Below are positions 15,869 through 23,797 of a stretch of 54,570 nt of DNA, piece after piece. The stretch spans positions 1-54,570 of the forward strand of contig CAMWME010000010.1 of assembly GCA_947175325.1 (NCBI GenBank), read 5' to 3'. The position numbers were made by a program, and so were the translations under genes. The notes under the pieces are model-generated. The model saw only the letters and a list, made by a program, of their open reading frames with translations. It was not told the DNA's origin and made no database searches. Source of the stretch: an uncultured Clostridia bacterium. GTDB taxonomy: Bacteria; Bacillota; Clostridia; Christensenellales; Borkfalkiaceae. How positions within the stretch are numbered: the stretch's first letter is position 1; the number at the start of each line of letters is the position of its first letter.

Positions 15869-17004
15869 AAGTCATCAAATTCAACGAAGACGAGTACAAC
15901 TACCCGTGCCTTTTGGTGCTGGGCTGTTTTGACGGTTTGCATCTCGGACATTCGGAACTCTTGAAAAAGGCAAAGCTTCAAGCCAAAATTAACGGGCTTG
16001 ATTTAGGCGTCATGATGTTCACGAACGGCAAGGAGGGCAAGGAAGGCAAACAGCTGTACACCTTCGAAGAAAGGTTAAAATTCCTTGAAAGTTTCAACGT
16101 GAAGTTTGTTCTTAAAATCGACTACACCGATGAATTCAAGAAAATCAAACCCATTGAATTTTTGAACTTCCTCGAAGAAAAGCTTAACGTCAAAGCGTAT
16201 ATGAGCGGTAAGGACTTCCGCTTCGGCGAGGGTGCAAAGGGCAAGGTTTCAACCTTGAAGTCTTTTGCCGAGGACGAGGAAAACGGCGTTTGGTTTATGC
16301 CCATTAAGGACTTTACCATTGACAACGAAAAGGTCAGCACCTCACACATAAAAGCACTTTTGGACGAAGGCAACGTAAAGAAGGCGGGTGAGCTTCTCGG
16401 CAGAAATTACGCTATCTGCGGCACGGTCATTCACGGCGCGGATAGGGGAGCAAAGGTCGTCGGCTTCCCCACGATGAACATTGCCTACCCCGTAAACAAG
16501 CACGAAGTTAAAGAGGGTGTTTATACGGTCAAGTGTGCAATCGGTGAACACGTTTATTACGGCATCGCAAATTACGGCGGCCGTCCCACCTTCGATGAAG
16601 TAGACAATCTTTTCGAGGTTTATCTTGACGGCTTCGAAGAAACCTATTACGGCGAAATTATCACCGTTGAATTCTTAAATTATATCAGAGAAATTCAAAA
16701 ATTTGACAGCGCTGAAAGCTTAAACGCACAGCTTTCCGAAGATATTCTTCACGCAAGAGAAGCAGCAGAAGCCGCCGCAGCACAAGCGGCAGCTGCAGCA
16801 GCGGCTGCACCCGCACCCGTTGCGCCTACGCCCGCGCCGGCACCTACGCCCGTAACGCAAGAAGCTCCCGCAGCAACTCAAGAAGTCGTTGAAGAAAAAT
16901 CAACCGAAGTCGCAGAAGAAACGGTTGAACCTTCGGAAGAACCCAAAGCGGAAGAAACGGAAGAAAAAGATACTGAATCCACGGACGAGGCAGTAAGTGA
17001 TTAA
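15862..17004 (+). CDS. ribF: Bifunctional riboflavin kinase/FAD synthetase with low-complexity tail
   Basis: 380 residues against a usual 305-320. Residues 1-175 form the FMN adenylyltransferase: LGCFDGLHLGHSELL carries the HxGH nucleotide motif and MSGKDFRFGEGAKG the second contact. The riboflavin kinase follows at about 180-295: GTVIHGADRGAKVVGFPTMN and YYGIANYGGRPTFDE, with GFPT and the catalytic Glu in FEVYLDGFEETYYG. From about residue 297 a tail of Ala, then Pro, then Glu/Thr is added, with no known role. Seven-base overlap with truB, eight with the next gene. Confidence 0.93.
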   Translation: MLEVIKFNEDEYNYPCLLVLGCFDGLHLGHSELLKKAKLQAKINGLDLGVMMFTNGKEGKEGKQLYTFEERLKFLESFNVKFVLKIDYTDEFKKIKPIEFLNFLEEKLNVKAYMSGKDFRFGEGAKGKVSTLKSFAEDEENGVWFMPIKDFTIDNEKVSTSHIKALLDEGNVKKAGELLGRNYAICGTVIHGADRGAKVVGFPTMNIAYPVNKHEVKEGVYTVKCAIGEHVYYGIANYGGRPTFDEVDNLFEVYLDGFEETYYGEIITVEFLNYIREIQKFDSAESLNAQLSEDILHAREAAEAAAAQAAAAAAAAPAPVAPTPAPAPTPVTQEAPAATQEVVEEKSTEVAEETVEPSEEPKAEETEEKDTESTDEAVSD

Positions 17005-17842
17005 ATTCGGTCCCAGCGGCAATTGCGAGAAGTTCTACGCTGCGGGCTATAAGCATAGCGAACAGTCGGCTAAGTTTGTAAAGGACATGGGGCTTGACTG
17101 TTTCGAGTATTCCTTCGGCAAGGGCGTTATGCTGTCAGAGGGTAAAGCCGTAAGCATAGGCGAGGCTTTTAAAGAGCAAGGTATTGAGATAAGCGCACAC
17201 GCGCCTTACTTTATCAACTTTGCCAACCCCGAGGATGAGGCGGCGCAAAAATCTTACGGCTACGTTTTGCAAAGCGCCAAGTTTATTAAGCTTATGGGCG
17301 GAGAAAGAGTAGTTTTTCACCCCGCGGCACAAGGCAAAGCAACCCGTGAAGAAGCGGTTAACCGCACTGCCGATAGGCTGAAAGTTCTTCGCGACTATAT
17401 CTATTTGAACGGTTACGAAGATATAATGTTTTGCCCCGAAACTATGGGCAAGCTTGCACAGATAGGCACGCTTGAAGAAATAGTAGAGTTCTGCAAAATA
17501 GATAAATGCTTCACCCCCGCAATTGATTTCGGGCATATCAACGCACGCGAGCAAGGCAGTTTAAAGACCGTTTCGGACTATAGATCACGCCTTGAATATA
17601 TGATTTCGGAGCTCGGCTTCGATAGGGTGAAAAACTTCCACGTTCATTTTTCAAAGATTATGTACGGCGGCAAGGGCGAGATAAAGCACCTCACTTTCGA
17701 GGATACCGAGTACGGTCCCGAGTTTGAGCCGCTCGCCGTCGCTTTAAAGGAATTGAAGTTAGAGCCGTATATCGTAAGCGAAAGCGCCGGCACGCAAGCT
17801 GACGACGCGCTCACGATGAAACGGATTTACAACAATATTTAG
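16997..17842 (+). CDS. nfo: Endonuclease IV-type AP endonuclease
   Basis: 281 residues, TIM barrel of the AP endonuclease 2 family. Probable role: cuts DNA 5' of abasic sites in base excision repair. The zinc ligands can be traced in order: ISAHAPYFINF (His), ERVVFHPAA (His), IMFCPETMGK (Glu), PAIDFGHINA (Asp, His), KNFHVHFSKI (His, His) and YIVSESAG (Glu). The start is a GTG lying inside the end of ribF, which makes the genes translationally coupled. A sugar-phosphate isomerase of the same fold is the alternative, but the full ligand set favours the nuclease. Confidence 0.85.
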   Translation: MIKFGPSGNCEKFYAAGYKHSEQSAKFVKDMGLDCFEYSFGKGVMLSEGKAVSIGEAFKEQGIEISAHAPYFINFANPEDEAAQKSYGYVLQSAKFIKLMGGERVVFHPAAQGKATREEAVNRTADRLKVLRDYIYLNGYEDIMFCPETMGKLAQIGTLEEIVEFCKIDKCFTPAIDFGHINAREQGSLKTVSDYRSRLEYMISELGFDRVKNFHVHFSKIMYGGKGEIKHLTFEDTEYGPEFEPLAVALKELKLEPYIVSESAGTQADDALTMKRIYNNI

Positions 17843-17849
17843 CTTAAAG

Positions 17850-17878
17850 TTGACACACGCGTATATTTTTGGTAAAAT
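17850..17878 (+). promoter_or_regulatory. Promoter of pepP-efp, leaderless type
   Basis: TTGACA (17850-17855), 17 bases, TAAAAT (17873-17878), then AACGGT and ATG. Transcription would begin at or next to the A of the ATG. Closest match to consensus in the central cluster. Confidence 0.8.
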
Positions 17879-17884
17879 AACGGT

Positions 17885-18934
17885 ATGAAAGTAACCAACG
17901 CACAAAAAATTTTCAACGCTGTCGGCGCGCAAGCGGTATTGACCGAGCAAGCCGATTTAAGGCAGTATCTGACGGGGATTTCGACCACGTTCGGCTACGT
18001 GTTAAGCGATAAAAACGGCAATACTTTCTATACTGATTCCCGCTATTTAGAGGCGGCGTCCGCCGCGCTCGACGGCACGGATATTAAAGTAAAACAGTTT
18101 CAAAGCCCGCTTGCAAACCTTTTAAAAGGCTATAAAGAGGTAGCAGTTCCCTTATCAAGGACAAGCTATCCCGAATATAAGCGCCTTGAAGATTTGGGCT
18201 TGAAAATAGTCGACAGCGAAAAAGCGTTCATAGACGCTATGTCAATAAAACAGCAGTACGAGCTTGATTTAATCCAAAAAGCTTGCAACGTAACGGACGA
18301 CGCTTTCGTTGCTCTCCTCGGCAGAATAAAAGAGGGGATGAGCGAAAACGAAGTCGCGGCAGAGCTTGAATACCTTATGCGTTGTTACGGCGCAAGCGGA
18401 ACAAGCTTTGATACTATCGTTGCCTTCGGCAAAAATTCAAGCGTTCCCCATCACGAAACGGGCGATACTAAGCTTAAATACGGCGATATTATCTTAATAG
18501 ATTTCGGCTGCAAGGTCGGAGGTTACTGTTCGGACTGTACGCGCACGTTCCTTTTCGGCAACGATAATAAACACGGCGATTTTATAAAAGCGTACGACCA
18601 CGTTTTAAAGGCGCATATGCTTGTAAAAGAGCAAGTTACGGACGGTATTACGGGGCGTGAAGCTGACGCCGTTGCGCGTGATTATCTCAAACGATACGGT
18701 TTGGACAAGTATTTCACCCATTCTTTGGGTCACGGAATAGGCGTAAATATTCACGAATATCCTTATCTTTCACCTAAAGGTGAAAACGTTCTTAAAAACG
18801 GAATGGTCTTTTCGGACGAGCCCGGCGTTTACTTCGAGGGCGACTTCGGAATAAGGATAGAGGACACCGTAACCTTAAAAGACGGAAAAGTTATAAGTCT
18901 TACAAATTCAAATAAAAATCTAACAGTAATATAA
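17885..18934 (+). CDS. Xaa-Pro aminopeptidase, M24 family
   Basis: 349 residues. A cytoplasmic dimetal aminopeptidase removing residues in front of Pro. The N-terminal creatinase-like domain (1-120, with TDSRYLEAA) is followed by the pita-bread catalytic domain. Ligands: IDFGCKVGGYCSDCTRT (two Asp), SLGHGIGVNIHEYP (His), FSDEPGVYF (Glu) and IRIEDTV (Glu). It lies 13 bases before efp, the usual pepP/ypdF-efp pair of Bacillota. The start is fixed by the promoter, six bases after the -10 box. Confidence 0.92.
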   Translation: MKVTNAQKIFNAVGAQAVLTEQADLRQYLTGISTTFGYVLSDKNGNTFYTDSRYLEAASAALDGTDIKVKQFQSPLANLLKGYKEVAVPLSRTSYPEYKRLEDLGLKIVDSEKAFIDAMSIKQQYELDLIQKACNVTDDAFVALLGRIKEGMSENEVAAELEYLMRCYGASGTSFDTIVAFGKNSSVPHHETGDTKLKYGDIILIDFGCKVGGYCSDCTRTFLFGNDNKHGDFIKAYDHVLKAHMLVKEQVTDGITGREADAVARDYLKRYGLDKYFTHSLGHGIGVNIHEYPYLSPKGENVLKNGMVFSDEPGVYFEGDFGIRIEDTVTLKDGKVISLTNSNKNLTVI

Positions 18935-18947
18935 AGGGAGTTAAATT

Positions 18948-19523
18948 ATGGCATCAATTTTAGCAGGCGACATCAGAAAGGGTTCCACTTTCGAGTATAA
19001 CGGCAAGGGCGTTTACACCGTAACCGAGTTCCAGCACGTAAAACCGGGCAAAGGCGCGGCTTTCGTAAGGGCTACGATTAAAAACGTCGTTACGGGACAA
19101 GTTCTTTCGGACATCACTTTCAACCCCACCGCAAAGCTTGAAACCGCGCAGGTTGAAACGAGAAAGATGTCTTACTCGTATACGGACGGTGAGTTCTACT
19201 ATTTCATGGATCCCGACACGTTCGATATGATTACCTTGAACCTTTCTCAAGTTGAGGACGCGCTCAAATATATCAAAGAGAACGATATGGTAACCGTTAA
19301 ATCCTTGAACGGCAACGCTTTCTCGGTTGAACCCGAAAACTTCGTTGAACTTAAAATTACCGAGTGCGAGCCGGGCGTTAAGGGCAACACCGCAACCAAC
19401 GCAATGAAGAACGCGGTAGTTGAAACGGGCGCAACCGTGCAAGTTCCTATGTTCGTCGAAGAAGGCGAAATCATAAGAATTGATACCCGCACGGGCGAGT
19501 ATATGTCAAGAGTAGGAAAATAA
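18948..19523 (+). CDS. efp: Elongation factor P
   Basis: 191 residues, three OB-like beta domains. Relieves ribosome stalling at runs of Pro. The tip loop that enters the peptidyl-transferase centre is [12 protein letters not shown], with Lys at the usual modified position. The last 20 residues ([17 protein letters not shown]) are the typical EF-P end. Ribosome binding site AAAGGGAG. Its TAA overlaps the dtd ATG by one base. Confidence 0.96.
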   Translation: MASILAGDIRKGSTFEYNGKGVYTVTEFQHVKPGKGAAFVRATIKNVVTGQVLSDITFNPTAKLETAQVETRKMSYSYTDGEFYYFMDPDTFDMITLNLSQVEDALKYIKENDMVTVKSLNGNAFSVEPENFVELKITECEPGVKGNTATNAMKNAVVETGATVQVPMFVEEGEIIRIDTRTGEYMSRVGK

Positions 19524-19960
19524 TGCGTGCCGTAATTCAGCGTGTCAAGAAAACCACGCTGTCCGTTGACGGTGAACTTATTTCCGAAATTCCGTTCGGG
19601 CTTGCCGTTTACCTTGGCGTAAAGGTCGGCGATACCGAAAAGAACGCGCAAGCTATGGCTAAAAAAATAGCTGCGTTGCGTATTTTTGAGGACGAGAACG
19701 GAAAAATGAATAAATCCGTAAAGGAAGTAGGCGGGGAGATTTTATTAATTTCTCAGTTTACTCTTTTAGGCGATTGCTCCCACGGCAACCGTCCAAGCTT
19801 TATTGAGGCCGAACGCCCCGAAAAGGCAAATCCGCTTTACGAGTACACTGCCGCACTTTTGCGTGAAAGCGGCGTTACGGTAAAGCAAGGCGTGTTCGGT
19901 GCGGATATGAAAATCCGGCAATACAACGACGGGCCGGTAACTATAATTTACGAAACTTAA
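19523..19960 (+). CDS. dtd: D-aminoacyl-tRNA deacylase
   Basis: 145 residues. Clears D-amino acids and mischarged Gly from tRNAs. Both active-site motifs are present: ISQFTLLGDCSHGNRPSF (about 76-93) and the GP motif NDGPVTI at the end. Starts [10 protein letters not shown] as in nearly all Dtd proteins. Co-transcribed with efp, so the pair forms a translation quality unit. Confidence 0.95.
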   Translation: MRAVIQRVKKTTLSVDGELISEIPFGLAVYLGVKVGDTEKNAQAMAKKIAALRIFEDENGKMNKSVKEVGGEILLISQFTLLGDCSHGNRPSFIEAERPEKANPLYEYTAALLRESGVTVKQGVFGADMKIRQYNDGPVTIIYET

Positions 19961-19963
19961 ATT

Positions 19964-19985
19964 TAGGGCGAAAATTTTCGCCCTA
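19964..19985 (+). terminator. Short terminator-like palindrome after dtd
   Basis: Perfect 22-base palindrome centred on AAAATTTT with GGGCG/CGCCC arms, followed by TTAAT. Probably ends the efp-dtd transcript. Confidence 0.65.
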
Positions 19986-19998
19986 TTAATCTATAAAA

Positions 19999-20526
19999 AT
20001 GAATTTTTTCAAACATCTTAAAACAGTAACGCGCCACCGCCGCGAGGTAAGAAAGCTGTGCTTTAAGTGCGGGCTTATCCGCCAAGGGCTCATGCACGAC
20101 TTATCAAAATTCAGCCGTGCGGAATTTAAAGCGGGCGTAAAATATTATCAAGGCAACCGAAGCCCTCAAGCAAAGGAAAGGGAAGTCGTCGGTTATTCTG
20201 CCGCGTGGTTGCACCACAAAGGGAAGAATAAGCACCACTTCGAGTATTGGACGGACAACGGCAAGGGCGGCAGCGTTTGCCCCGTAGAAATGCCGCCGAA
20301 GTACTTTGCGGAAATGATTTGCGATAGGATTGCGGCAAGCAAAATTTACAAGGGCAAGGACTATAACGAGGCGTGTCCTCTTGAGTATTTTCTTTTGCGT
20401 AAAGATATAATTACGATGCACCCGAACACTTCCGCAAGGTTGGAATATTTTTTAACTAAGCTTAAAGACGAGGGCGAGGAAAAGACTTTAAAGGAACTGA
20501 AAAAATTCGTCAAAGAAAATAAATAA
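19999..20526 (+). CDS. DUF5662 family protein, probable metal-binding HD-like
   Basis: 175 residues. Recognised by MHDLSKFSRAEF near residue 32 and AAWLHHKGKNKHHFEYW near 70; the His and Asp in MHDLSK, LHHKGKNKHH and the later ITMHPNTS suggest a metal-dependent helical fold like HD phosphohydrolases. Members are common in gut Bacillota, of unknown function and often single genes. No good ribosome binding site is visible; the gene follows the dtd terminator and has its own terminator, which overlaps its stop codon. Confidence 0.7.
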   Translation: MNFFKHLKTVTRHRREVRKLCFKCGLIRQGLMHDLSKFSRAEFKAGVKYYQGNRSPQAKEREVVGYSAAWLHHKGKNKHHFEYWTDNGKGGSVCPVEMPPKYFAEMICDRIAASKIYKGKDYNEACPLEYFLLRKDIITMHPNTSARLEYFLTKLKDEGEEKTLKELKKFVKENK

Positions 20527-20554
20527 GCCGAGCGGCAAAATTGCCGCTCGGCTT
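20525..20554 (+). terminator. Bidirectional intrinsic terminator
   Basis: Perfect AAGCCGAGCGGCAA / TTGCCGCTCGGCTT with an AA loop, then TATAAG. It includes the last two bases of the DUF5662 stop codon. Confidence 0.85.
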
Positions 20555-20622
20555 TATAAGTTTGATTTGTGAGTGGTTAGTGTTGCGTAAGAGTAATTAA
20601 GATACTTGCTTAAGCTGAGCGC

Positions 20623-21873
20623 TTATTTGGTTCTTGCAATATGCACGTTGTCGTCTTTGCGGTTTCTCAGTTCCTTTACGGGGTGTTCCTTGTCTTGATA
20701 GCGGTAGTCTTGCCCAAGCCTTTCAATAGCTTTTTTGATAACGAGGTGAGAGGGAGTCTTTTCGGGGTCGGACATAAAGCCTTGATAATCGAAATATCTG
20801 TGTTCGTCGGGTAATTTCTTAACTTCTTTGTAGCTGTCAACCTTCACCGTATTGTCGGCGGTAAGGTTAATTGTTTCTGCAAGCACTTTTCTCACGTATT
20901 CCTTGTTGCCGCCAAGCTTCAAAAGCTGAGGGAATTCTCCCGTACCGCATACGCTTTCAAAAGTTTTGTTTTCATACTTCTTTAAAAGCTTAGCCGCGGT
21001 CTTTAAGTGGGAAACTTCCATTTTGAAGTGTTCCGCCCAAATCTTCTTTATATAGTCAACGCTTTCGTCTTGCATAGCGGAGTAGTAAAGCCAGCACTCG
21101 GTGTACTCGTGCATAACCCACTGTTCAAGCCAAGAAAGGTTGGGGTCTTTCAAGCTCTCGTATTGGGAAACGTGCGCTTCCTCAATCATAGCGATTTCGG
21201 CGTAAAGCTTTCTGCCCAAATCGTTCTTGTACCACTGTGCAATGTTCATATAGTAATTCATAGTCTGTTGTTCCGCCGCCGTAATGGTGCTGGCGACGAG
21301 CTTTGAATAAAGGTCTGCCTTTTCGGCAACCATATGCTTTTTAATATCGTCAGCAGGGTAGCGGTGTTCGGCAATAGTGGGTCTGCCGGGCATAATCTCG
21401 GTATACTTGCCTACAAGTGCGTCCGCGTCCTCGCCCTTATCCATTTTAAGAAGGTTTGCAAAACGGTAAAGGTGGTCAAAGTCCTCTAAAAGCGCAAAGT
21501 TCAGCGCCTTAATATTCGTTTCGTCCGTGTCGTGCTTTGCAAGCACGGCAGTCAAATCTATTGCAAGCTGTTCGTATGCGATAGTGGTTTCAAGAATACT
21601 TTCGTTAATAGGCTTCAAACAGCTTAGGCGCTTTTGCTGTTGCTGTTCTTGTCTGCGAACGACTGCAAGCACGGCTAAAATTTCGGGCTCGGCGCAGTGG
21701 CGGGCAAACTGATGCATAAACCAAGCGGATTCGAATTCCGTGCCGTTCATAAGTATAACGCGCGTCTTGGTGTAGGGGGAAGTCTTTAACTTATTATAGC
21801 TTTTGGGGTACATCTTTTTCAAAGGTAGAAAGTTGTTTTCAAGTGTTTTGCTTTTTTCTTTAATAGGGTTCAT
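20623..21873 (-). CDS. Double ferritin-like domain protein
   Basis: About 416 residues, nearly all helical. Two sets of carboxylate/His helices are visible: FESAWFMHQFARHCAEPEI and LLEDFDHLYRFANLL in the first half, then IAMIEEAHVSQYESL, VMHEYTECWLYYSAM and AEHFKMEVSHLKTA in the second. ExxH and ExxxH patterns of this kind are dimetal sites of ferritin-like proteins. The C-terminal 100 residues (YKEVKKLPDEHRYFDY on) are not ferritin-like. Role probably in metal or oxidant handling; exact function unknown. The inner ATG was chosen because GGAGG stands seven bases upstream of it; the longer frame adds 12 residues upstream of the binding site. Confidence 0.65.
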   Translation of the reverse strand: MNPIKEKSKTLENNFLPLKKMYPKSYNKLKTSPYTKTRVILMNGTEFESAWFMHQFARHCAEPEILAVLAVVRRQEQQQQKRLSCLKPINESILETTIAYEQLAIDLTAVLAKHDTDETNIKALNFALLEDFDHLYRFANLLKMDKGEDADALVGKYTEIMPGRPTIAEHRYPADDIKKHMVAEKADLYSKLVASTITAAEQQTMNYYMNIAQWYKNDLGRKLYAEIAMIEEAHVSQYESLKDPNLSWLEQWVMHEYTECWLYYSAMQDESVDYIKKIWAEHFKMEVSHLKTAAKLLKKYENKTFESVCGTGEFPQLLKLGGNKEYVRKVLAETINLTADNTVKVDSYKEVKKLPDEHRYFDYQGFMSDPEKTPSHLVIKKAIERLGQDYRYQDKEHPVKELRNRKDDNVHIARTK

Positions 21874-21925
21874 AATATCCTCCGAAAAAGTTTTTGTCAA
21901 CGCGAACACTTTTTAATCAATTTAA

Positions 21926-21954
21926 TTGATTTTTTATTCGTTTTGCGCTATAAT
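21926..21954 (+). promoter_or_regulatory. Promoter of tRNA-Gly
   Basis: TTGATT (21926-21931), 17 bases, TATAAT (21949-21954); the tRNA begins 12 bases later. Confidence 0.75.
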
Positions 21955-21965
21955 TAATTTGTCTT

Positions 21966-22040
21966 GCAGGTGTCGCCTAGCGGTATGGCGTCAGCTTCCC
22001 AAGCTGATTTCGGCGGGTCCGACTCCCGTCACCTGCTCCA
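21966..22040 (+). tRNA. tRNA-Gly(CCC)
   Basis: GCAGGTG/CACCTGC acceptor stem, anticodon arm TCAGC-TTCCCAA-GCTGA with anticodon CCC, encoded CCA at the end. The T loop reads TCCGACT: position 55 is C where T (pseudouridine) is near universal. D loop keeps GG. Decodes GGG. Confidence 0.93.
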
Positions 22041-22045
22041 AAATT

Positions 22046-22078
22046 AACCCCCGAAGCATAGAAATTACTTCGGGGGTT
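22046..22078 (+). terminator. Terminator of tRNA-Gly
   Basis: AACCCCCGAAG / CTTCGGGGGTT stem, 11-base loop, followed by ATGTTTA. Confidence 0.8.
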
Positions 22079-22109
22079 ATGTTTACTCCGCACCGCTTGA
22101 TTAACTAAC

Positions 22110-22138
22110 TTGACAGATTGCAAATCAGTTGGTAAAAT
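22110..22138 (+). promoter_or_regulatory. Promoter of the PAP2 gene, leaderless type
   Basis: TTGACA (22110-22115), 17 bases, TAAAAT (22133-22138), eight bases, then ATG at 22147. Confidence 0.8.
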
Positions 22139-22146
22139 CAAGTGGT

Positions 22147-22764
22147 ATGGATATTCAAGTTTTACAATGGTTTCATGAAGTTTTCCACGAACAAACGTGG
22201 CTAAACTACGTAATGAAATATTTGACTTATATAGGCGAGTTCGGTGCGGGCGCAATTATTTGCGCTATAGTACTGCTTATATTTAAAAAGACGCGCTGGG
22301 CTGGTGTGGCAGTTGCAATTGCATTGGTATTAGACGTGCTTATCGTAAACGTAATTTTAAAGCTTAGCGTAAACCGCCCTCGCCCGTGGGAAGACTATCC
22401 CGATTTGGGGTTTGAGGAATTTTATGATTCAATCAGTTTACAGCCACCTAAAGATTCGTCCTTTCCTTCGGGGCATACTGCGGCGTTATTCACTGCCGCA
22501 GTTGCACTTGTAATGTATTATAAAGTTAAGGGCTTGCCCGCACTCGGTGTTGCGCTTTTAGTTGCAATTTCAAGAATATATCTTTGTGTGCATTATCCGA
22601 CCGACGTTATCGGCGGAATAGTGATAGGCTCGGCGTGCGGCGTTGCGGGCTATTTCTTAATGAAGTTAGCAAAAAAGTACGTTTTGCAATGGCTGGCAAA
22701 ACGCCACCCCGCCAAACAGTCCGAAGAGGAAAGCGAAGACCCAAACGAAGAACAAACTGAATAA
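22147..22764 (+). CDS. PAP2-family membrane phosphatase
   Basis: About 205 residues with five or six membrane helices. The three phosphatase motifs are present: KLSVNRPRPWED (KxxxxxxRP), FPSGHTAA (PSGH, general acid His) and SRIYLCVHYPTDVIGG (SRxxxxxHxxxD, nucleophile His). Members act on undecaprenyl diphosphate or phosphatidic acid at the outer face of the membrane; here bacitracin-resistance type lipid recycling is plausible but not proven. The C-terminus is a charged tail (KRHPAKQSEEESEDPNEE). The ATG is preferred over a TTG 18 bases upstream because that TTG lies inside the promoter. Confidence 0.88.
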   Translation: MDIQVLQWFHEVFHEQTWLNYVMKYLTYIGEFGAGAIICAIVLLIFKKTRWAGVAVAIALVLDVLIVNVILKLSVNRPRPWEDYPDLGFEEFYDSISLQPPKDSSFPSGHTAALFTAAVALVMYYKVKGLPALGVALLVAISRIYLCVHYPTDVIGGIVIGSACGVAGYFLMKLAKKYVLQWLAKRHPAKQSEEESEDPNEEQTE

Positions 22765-22804
22765 TCAAAAAAATGGAGTAAGGGGCATTACTCCATTTTT
22801 TTGA
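22765..22804 (+). terminator. Bidirectional terminator
   Basis: A 17-bp perfect stem TCAAAAAAATGGAGTAA with its complement around GGGGCA. A and T runs on both sides serve the PAP2 gene and the opposing NYN gene. Confidence 0.9.
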
Positions 22805-22815
22805 TTTAGAAAGTG

Positions 22816-23583
22816 CTAAAAATCCTTGTTGATTTTGATTTTATCAACATTGTTTTTTCTTTCCAATATAAATACAGATTTGTTTTTTTCATTTAAACTT
22901 TTAAAAAATTGAATGGGTCTGCTGTTTTGAAAACCGTATAGTTTAGGGTTAAAGTCGTTTTCTTTACGCCAAATTTCATTCATAAACGCCGAGAAGTGCA
23001 TCCAGCCGTCAGCTTCTGCGCCTTCAGTTATTATTTGTTTTGCTGTCTTGATTATTGCTTCACGTTTTTTATCAGTAGCGGTTTTGGTTTTACTGTCGGT
23101 CGTATGTGTTGCTTTGACAGATTTTTGGATTGGAGTATCCTCGGCTTTCATCAATTCATCTATTGGAATAAAGATGTCGCACGCTTTTCTAAAAGAAGAA
23201 GGCGTTTTTTGTTCACCTGCGCCTATTACTACAAGGTTATCGTTTCTGAATCGCATAGCTAAATTTGTAAAATCACTGTCACTTGTAGCAAGGCAAAAAC
23301 AATTGACATTGCCTTTGTATAAAATATCCATTGCATCTATTATCATTTTTGAATCGGTAGCGTTTTTGCCTGTTGTAAAAGCAACTTGCTGGATTTGTTC
23401 AATAGAATACTCCAATAATGCTTGTTTCCAACCATTTGCTTTTGAGTTTGTAAAATCACCGTATAATCTACGATAAGTAACTTTTCCATATTGGCTTAAT
23501 TCGTCCAAAATAATGGAGAAATATTTATTCGATACATTGTCCGAATCAATAAGTAGGGCTATTATTTTATCTTTAATTTCCAT
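22816..23583 (-). CDS. NYN-domain RNase-like protein with LOTUS/OST-HTH-like C-terminus
   Basis: 255 residues. The NYN (PIN-like) domain is residues 1-150: ALLIDSDNVS (first Asp pair), LYGDFTNSKANGW, TGKNATDSKMIIDAMDIL (Asp) and CLATSDSDFTNLAMRFR (SDSDF acidic site), so the metal site of a ribonuclease is complete. After a Lys/Thr-rich linker (160-185) a domain from about 190 (AKQIITEGAEADGWMHFSAFMNEIW) resembles OST-HTH/LOTUS, which binds RNA. Close to the LabA/DUF88 proteins. Codon use looks more AT-rich than the neighbours, hinting at transfer. Ribosome binding site GAGGT. Confidence 0.82.
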   Translation of the reverse strand: MEIKDKIIALLIDSDNVSNKYFSIILDELSQYGKVTYRRLYGDFTNSKANGWKQALLEYSIEQIQQVAFTTGKNATDSKMIIDAMDILYKGNVNCFCLATSDSDFTNLAMRFRNDNLVVIGAGEQKTPSSFRKACDIFIPIDELMKAEDTPIQKSVKATHTTDSKTKTATDKKREAIIKTAKQIITEGAEADGWMHFSAFMNEIWRKENDFNPKLYGFQNSRPIQFFKSLNEKNKSVFILERKNNVDKIKINKDF

Positions 23584-23797
23584 TTGTTACCTCAAGTTTA
23601 TAAGATAATTATAACTAAAATAAGATTGGGTTTCAAGTGTTTCTGCATTACTTTTACAGCCATCTTTAATATTAAGAAAAAAAGTCTAAACTATTTAGGT
23701 TTAGATTTTTGGTTGAGGCAGTCGCATCAAAGGCGGGAGTCCTATATTACCTAACCAAGAAATAAAAAAGGAAGCAACAATTGTTACTTCCTTTTTA
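23584..23797. other. Intergenic stretch between NYN gene and tRNA-Pro
   Basis: No coding potential seen. It holds an AT-rich hairpin TCTAAA/TTTAGA with A and T flanks (about 23679-23711), a ten-base copy TGGTTGAGGC (23711) of the tRNA-Pro 3' end, the tRNA terminator, and presumably the NYN promoter. Confidence 0.5.
23764..23796 (-). terminator. Terminator of tRNA-Pro
   Basis: On the minus strand AAAAAGGAAGTAACAATTG continues into its complement with a G-U pair and then a T run (CTTTTTTATT). Directly after the tRNA CCA. Confidence 0.85.
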
